Positions 59,317 through 64,000 of a stretch of DNA of 64,000 nt are shown one piece after another. The translations under genes and the position numbers were made by a program. Numbering within the stretch: position 1 is the first letter of the stretch; each line of letters begins with the position of its first letter. The notes under the pieces are model-generated. The model worked only from the letters and a program-made list of their open reading frames with translations. It was not told the DNA's origin and did not search any database. Source of the DNA: Hyparrhenia diplandra (taxonomy: Eukaryota > Streptophyta > Magnoliopsida > Poales > Poaceae); NCBI GenBank assembly GCA_015847255.1, contig JADLZK010010453.1:226653-290652 (forward strand). Reading direction: 5' to 3'.

Positions 59317-59822
59317 CTAGGTCTGTACCAGATCTGTATCTACAAGCATTGTCTGCAATGTTATTTATTCTCTTTATATATACAGGAGTTGATGATCCTG
59401 CCTACTGGAGCTGCGTCATTCAAGGAGGCTATGAAGATGGGTGTTGAAGTTTATCACAACCTCAAGGCAATTCTCTCATATTTCTCATATACTCGTTGGG
59501 TTGTCTCATGTTTTCAAACTGTCATTTATAAGAACTTATATATCTATTTTTATTTTCTGCAGTCTGTTATCAAGAAGTATGGGCAGGATGCCACCAATGT
59601 TGGTGATGAGGGTGGTTTTGCTCCAAATATTCAGGTTTTTTCCTGGTCTTTAGTGTGTGACATCCTTAGGATGTCTTGAAGCTACTAAGCACAAAATGTG
59701 TACAAACACTTTTTGTAGTGTGTGACATCCTCTGGTTTCTGATGTTACTTTGTTGGTTTCACTTTGATCAGTGGTGAGACTGAGGATACGTTCATTGCTG
59801 ATTTGGCAGTTGTTTTGGCCAT
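59317..59822 (+). pseudogene. Enolase-like fragment, 3' part
   Basis: After a short interrupted piece (GLYQ, matching PLYQH), three exons follow in the correct order. Exon 59,386-59,466 reads ELMILPTGAASFKEAMKMGV and EVYHNLK. Exon 59,563-59,634 reads SVIKKYGQDATNVGDEGGFA and PNIQ, including the DEGGFAPN loop of the active site. The last, about 59,770-59,822, reads SGETEDTFIADLAV. Introns are kept. The donor after 59,466 is GC instead of GT. The exons between PNIQ and SGETED, which carry catalytic Lys and metal ligands, are missing. It is not functional. With the block at 35,513-35,588 it formed one fragment before the LTR element inserted. Confidence 0.87.
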
Positions 59823-60619
59823 GGTAAGATAGGAATCTTGGTCTATGCTGCACAATAGTAATACTTATCTATATATATGGATTTTGGTGTTTCAGCCTCT
59901 ATTCTAAAGCAAAAGCTATGTGTCTATCTAGCAAAGCTATGTGTTTATCTTGGTCGCCCTGCCCTAGCAACAGCTAACAAGAGCTCTATCCTCTCTCTCA
60001 TAATTTTTTGTAAAATGCTCTTTTTTACATGCTACTAGTTACTTAGACAATGAAAAACATAGTACCAGATTGCTACTAGTTACTAAAGCACATGCAACAT
60101 ATGTTCTGTTTTAAACTTTTTTTTTTTTGAGAAAATATAATGTAAAAGACTACACATACTCTAATTGCTTGCTGATTTTCCATTTTCTGCAGCCTATCCA
60201 CAAATCAGTGAGAACAATGGCATACCAAAGCTGGTAAGCTATGATTCTATCACTCTGTCTACTTGTCTTTACCAGTCAATTTGCTTAGTCTGTAGTAGCC
60301 ATCTTTAAGCTTCATTAGCCATCATGCCTGATTGATCAAGAGATCACTTGGTCGGCCATTAGTAGATCAATGATAATAGTGCCAACTCAATTGTAGTTCA
60401 TGATAATAGTTTGTTCAATTAGCTACTGACGTAGTAGCTTGTTTTCACTATGCTGCTGTTGCTGGCCATGCTCTGCTGCTGCTGTAGGAATTGCAATAAT
60501 ATGTTTTATTCAAAAAAAACCAATAAAGATTCAGGGACTTAGTAATTGCAATTAGTAATGCTATAAATTGCAAGTATTAAGAACTGCAATTTTAGTGCTG
60601 AGGATATGTAGGAGAAAAC
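59823..60619. other. Spacer after the enolase fragment, one possible small exon
   Basis: Mostly AT-rich. At 60,193-60,233 a block between TTCTGCAG and GGTAAGC reads YPQISENNGIPKL; it could be a short exon but I do not recognise it. No transposon end is certain here. Confidence 0.35.
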
Positions 60620-60932
60620 TGTTATGACCCAAGAAATAGGGGCCTGAAAGGGACAGGCCCACCCGCCCGAGGGGGCACAGGCGCCGCCCCCACGGGCGCG
60701 CGGCGCCGCCCCCTCCTCCTCCTCCTTTCCGCGGATTCTTCGGCAATTAATTCGGGAAAAAAGGAGGAAATTATCTAGGATTATCTTATGCTTTTTGGTG
60801 TGCAAGAGGATATCCTATCTATAAAGGAGACCCTTATTAGGAAAATAAATAGGATATGCTTGTAAAAGGTATTCCAATGTATAAGGAAACCTTTAGAGAG
60901 ATTGCTTGAGATACAAGTCCCACTAGTCGGGC

Positions 60933-60940
60933 TATAAAAG
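60933..60940 (+). promoter_or_regulatory. TATA box of LTR V
   Basis: GGGCTATAAAAGTAAAGG, followed about 40 bp on by an AATAAAG. Confidence 0.6.
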
Positions 60941-61073
60941 TAAAGGGGTCTGTAATCTTTCAGTGCAACAAGCAAATAAAGAAATTTATCCCAATCTCCC
61001 CTGCCTCCTCCCCATGCGCGCCCTGCCCCTCCACCGCCGCCACCCCCGCACGCGCCGCCCGCCTTGCATAAGC

Positions 61074-62698
61074 TGTTGACATTTCTTAACGCAATCACCA
61101 AAAAGGCAATCATGCTTAGAAATGTCTGTTGGTATCGCAACGTTCTGAGAACAAGTCCGCAAGCGCACGGAAATACCGTTGTAGCATTTCACCGGAAGTA
61201 TTCGGGGGTTTCGTTATTTATATTTTTCCCAAAGGAAGGCATGGTGTAAAAGTCTCTAATTCGGACATGGTCAAGATAACACGAATGTATAATAGACCAA
61301 TGCTCATAATAGGGGTAAAATAGGATAGGTAGTAGGATAACTTGACACACACACTCAAGCCAATCTCAAGGATAAAGGTAAAAGAAAGAATAAAAGAATA
61401 AGTCTAATATGGAGCAGGCATATCCTAGATAGTCATGTCAAGATAGCAGATACACACATGTTTTTCTTGTTAGAGATTCTAAGTCAAGATAGCCAAGGGT
61501 CTCTGACTTACTTCGGGCACCGACCCACGCCCAAAGGGCGGTGTCCGGCAACACCCGAGCGCCACACCCGAGCGTGGGGGATTACAAGGGACGGACAAAG
61601 GCTGTCACAACCTGACCGCCCTACCCCCTCAACCGTGGGATGCGCCACAAAAGATAGGCAACCCCTAGTCTAGACACCACGTCTACACTAGTGATTATCA
61701 CTCTAGCGTGTTAACAAGGCTTACCCGTCCCCGGGGTCCTTCTACTAGAGCGCCGCCCCGAAGGAACGACTATCAATCCCGCAACCCAACATCAACCAAG
61801 TCTAACTCTAGGTAGAACTCATCATAGCAATCTAGCTCTTGGTCTAAACATGTATGCAAGAAAGATTAAGCACAATGTTCTATATGACAAGATCATGATA
61901 TAGAAACTATATACTAGTTCATCAATCAAGATTATATCAAAAGAACTTTGCTCTAATTCAAGAACACAACTATATCGATAAATTAAGAGCAAGAACAAAT
62001 TGGAACTCTTGATATTATTCATACCGAAAGACACAAGATGTCCAAGCTCTCCAAGTAAGCTCATGGCCTTCCTCCTTATTATTCTACTACTAACCTATAA
62101 AGAAGAAAAGAAGAAGAAGAAGAAAGAGGAAGAGAGAGGCTCTTGTGTGGTGTGTCTTGACAGAGGGGGAGAGGCCCTCTACTTATAGGATGAGAGGAGG
62201 GGGCTAAGTGCTAATGTTACACCATGAATGCACCAAACCGACGTCCTCCAGGCGTCCACGTTCCCTGAACCGGCCGATCCACCCCCGCACCGTCGGTTTC
62301 GACACTTAATGCACCGCCTCGCCAAGTTTGGGCCGGATCGGCGCCAAAGTGGGTTTTTTAGGTGCGGCCGCACCCGTCTGGGCCGGGCTCCTTGAGCTTT
62401 GGCAGTGTGGGCTGTGTTGGGTCGAAAAAGTCGCCCCACGCCCATTTGCTCGGTCCAGTTTGCATCGTGTTGGGCTCATTTCCATTGGGGTGAAAGATGT
62501 TCTGAAGTACGCTTTCCCAGAAGGCGCCTTTTGGTGCATTTTCCACTTGCTTTGTATATAAATCCTGCAAAACATTATTTCGGCACTACAAGTGGAATTA
62601 TGTCAATAATAAATGTATATGTGTGTAGTAAGGTATAGTTTCAACCCCTTATTGGTAGAATGTTGACGTTAAAAATGTGTCGTTAGTGACCGTCAACA
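61074..62698 (-). repeat. Solo Athila-like LTR W
   Basis: Starts TGTTGACATTTCTTAACGC and ends GTGACCGTCAACA, closely like LTRs of X and Y, including 'gtccgcaagcgcacggaaat'. No internal sequence lies beside it. The octamer CGCCCGCC stands at 61,056-61,063 and 62,699-62,706; ten extra bases (TTGCATAAGC) separate the left copy from the LTR. It probably arose by LTR-LTR recombination. Confidence 0.72.
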
Positions 62699-62839
62699 CG
62701 CCCGCCGCGGCCGCCGTCGTGCCCGACGAAGGCACGGCCGGCCGCCGCCCCCTCGCCCGCTGCCTCCTCCCTCCTCCTTCCCTCCGACGACCGTCAATCG
62801 GGTGTCAATTCCGGCCCAATCTAGCCGGAGTCTGACAGC

Positions 62840-62852
62840 TGGTATCCAGAGA
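62840..62852 (+). other. Primer-binding site of element V
   Basis: TGGTATCCAGAGA, initiator tRNA-Met type with one extra C, two bases after the LTR. Confidence 0.62.
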
Positions 62853-62874
62853 CCACTACGATCCACCCACCACC

Positions 62875-64000
62875 ATGGACGCTGAGACGAAGAAGCTCCT
62901 AAAGAACTTGGGGGACCAGTTCGCGGGATTCACCACCAGGATTGATACGCTCGCCGAGCAAGTTGCTATCCTATCGGGCAATGATCCGGCGACGATCAAG
63001 CGTCAAACACACATTTGCAGGAAGGCGATCGGGCCATGAAGACATTGTTGGAGACAACAGCCCGTGACTTCATCAAGAAGAGGGACCGATGGCAAGCGGA
63101 ACCCGGGATGATTAGGTCAAAGCGGCGGATGGGAGAACCCGATGAAGGGCTACACAGGGCCAAAGCCAACACCAGCAGGGGCGCTGCCACCAGGGGCGCA
63201 TGCGCCGCCCCCACCCCCTCCGGTGGACACCTTCCCAGGTCTCGCTCCTCGCTTGCACAAGTTGTCCTTCCTGACATATGATGGCAAGGAGGACCCTCTC
63301 CCATGGATCAACCGTTGCGAGCAATTCTTCAGAGGACAAGGTACGCCAGCCACAGAGCAAGTTTGGTACGCCTCCTATCATCTCATAGGAGGAGCACAGC
63401 AGTGGTACATGAGGCTATCCCAGGAGAAACCGGTGGCAGATTGGGCAAGCTTTGCCCAGTATGTCAAAGAGCGCTTTGGCCCAGCTGCACGGCGCAACCC
63501 GCTGGGCGAGCTGGCATCGCTGAGGAAGACAGGCACCGTCGATGAGTACACGGAGTAGTTACTGGCGCACGTGGCGCGTGCAGGCCACCTCGATGACAAG
63601 CAGCAGGTGAACATCTACACAGCTGGCTTGGGCGAGCCGCTCAAGACGGACGTCGAGATGTAGGACCCCAAGGACATGGAGGCCGCCATGTCTCTCGCCA
63701 GGGCGTACGAGCGACGCCTGACGATCCTCTACAACCCCGACAAGCCAGCACAGCAGAAAGGCAAGGCGACTGCGCCTATGGGCCTGCTGGCCGCCCCCTA
63801 GGCGCCCACCCCGTCGGCAGCACCAGCATCGACTCGGCCGTTCAAGCGGCTGACACTGGAGGAGATGATGACGAACGACGCAAAGGCTGGCCTGCGCTTC
63901 AACCGCGTGACGAGCCGCTTCACGCTAGCGGTCACAAGTGCAAGCACCTCTTCGACATCCGCGATCTTCAACGACGACACCGATGGACATGAGGGCGTTC
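62875..64000 (+). pseudogene. gag: Gypsy gag of element V, degenerate, runs off the window
   Basis: The ATG at 62,875 opens MDAETKKLLKNLGDQFAGFT. Frame shifts follow near 63,010 and 63,120. From 63,142 a good frame carries the retrotransposon-gag domain: FLTYDGKEDPLPWINRCEQF, QVWYASYHLIGGAQQWYMRL and FAQYVKERFGPAARRNPLGE. It resembles the gags of single-polyprotein gypsy elements of grasses. Three in-frame TAG stops follow (after DEYTE, VEM and LLAAP), with YTAGLGEPLKTDVEM and AMSLARAYERRL between them. At about 63,880-63,950 the remains of a zinc knuckle are present with Cys-to-Arg changes and a frame shift. The rest of the polyprotein lies outside the window. Confidence 0.8.

Larger units (their letters stand above)
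60620..62837 (+). repeat. 5' LTR of gypsy element V, interrupted by a solo LTR
   Basis: It starts TGTTATGACCCAAG and ends GAGTCTGACA, followed by a PBS. The LTR proper is about 0.6 kb: 60,620-61,063 plus 62,699-62,837. TATAAAAG lies at 60,933-60,940 and AATAAAG near 60,976. The solo LTR W occupies the gap. The element leaves the window on the right. Confidence 0.72.

Noticed and set aside
60193..60233. 41-bp exon as part of the enolase fragment
   Set aside because: The peptide YPQISENNGIPKL does not match any enolase segment I know, so it was left as a possible small exon only.
1..64000. CRISPR arrays, operons, ribosome binding sites, tRNA and rRNA genes
   Set aside because: The window is plant nuclear DNA; no repeat-spacer array was seen, and no tRNA or rRNA sequence was recognised.

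Overview
The window reads as nuclear DNA from a grass (Poaceae). It shows GT-AG introns, importin, ferrochelatase and enolase exons of plant type, long Ty3/gypsy LTR retrotransposons, a CACTA element, a PIF/Harbinger element and a Stowaway MITE with the usual grass terminus CTCCCTCCGTCC. I found no intact host gene. Almost everything is mobile DNA or broken gene pieces.

Layout. (1) 1-4.2 kb: intron-containing fragments of two unrelated host genes, an importin-7/SAD2-type nuclear import receptor and a ferrochelatase, both on the + strand and both frameshifted. (2) 4.5-17.8 kb: a truncated Athila-like gypsy unit (left LTR 4504-5947), interrupted by a complete related element (9012-17836, minus strand). 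The complete element encodes gag, a protease-like segment and an accessory ORF, but I see no reverse transcriptase or integrase. (3) 18-23.2 kb: a probable long solo-like LTR in minus orientation, interrupted by a 1.24-kb Harbinger-type element with a very GC-rich interior. (4) 23.6-35.2 kb: an orphan exon, then a FAR1/MULE-transposase gene on the minus strand. That gene is split by a second pol-less Athila-like element (25043-31970). (5) 35.5-59.8 kb: enolase-like exons on the + strand, split by a 23.7-kb nest. The outer gag-bearing LTR element (35589-59316) holds a Tat-like LTR element (39804-56537), which holds a CACTA element (44052-49218), which holds a Stowaway MITE (47505-47785). Each level has a matching target-site duplication (CTAGG, CTCTA, CCT, TA), so the order of insertion is clear. 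(6) 60.6-64 kb: the 5' end of another gypsy element, whose LTR is interrupted by a solo Athila-like LTR. Its degenerate gag runs off the window.

The most interesting points are these. Fragments of at least three unrelated host genes lie on one strand with introns kept, which suggests transposon (Helitron-like) gene capture. Two Athila-like elements stop their polyprotein at the same place after the protease. The outer LTR element carries a long unrecognised Cys/His-containing ORF where pol should be. The Tat-like element carries antisense ORFs with their own TATA boxes. One caution applies throughout: paired LTRs agree well in AT-rich parts but differ by many small indels in GC-rich parts, so some frameshifts could be assembly errors.
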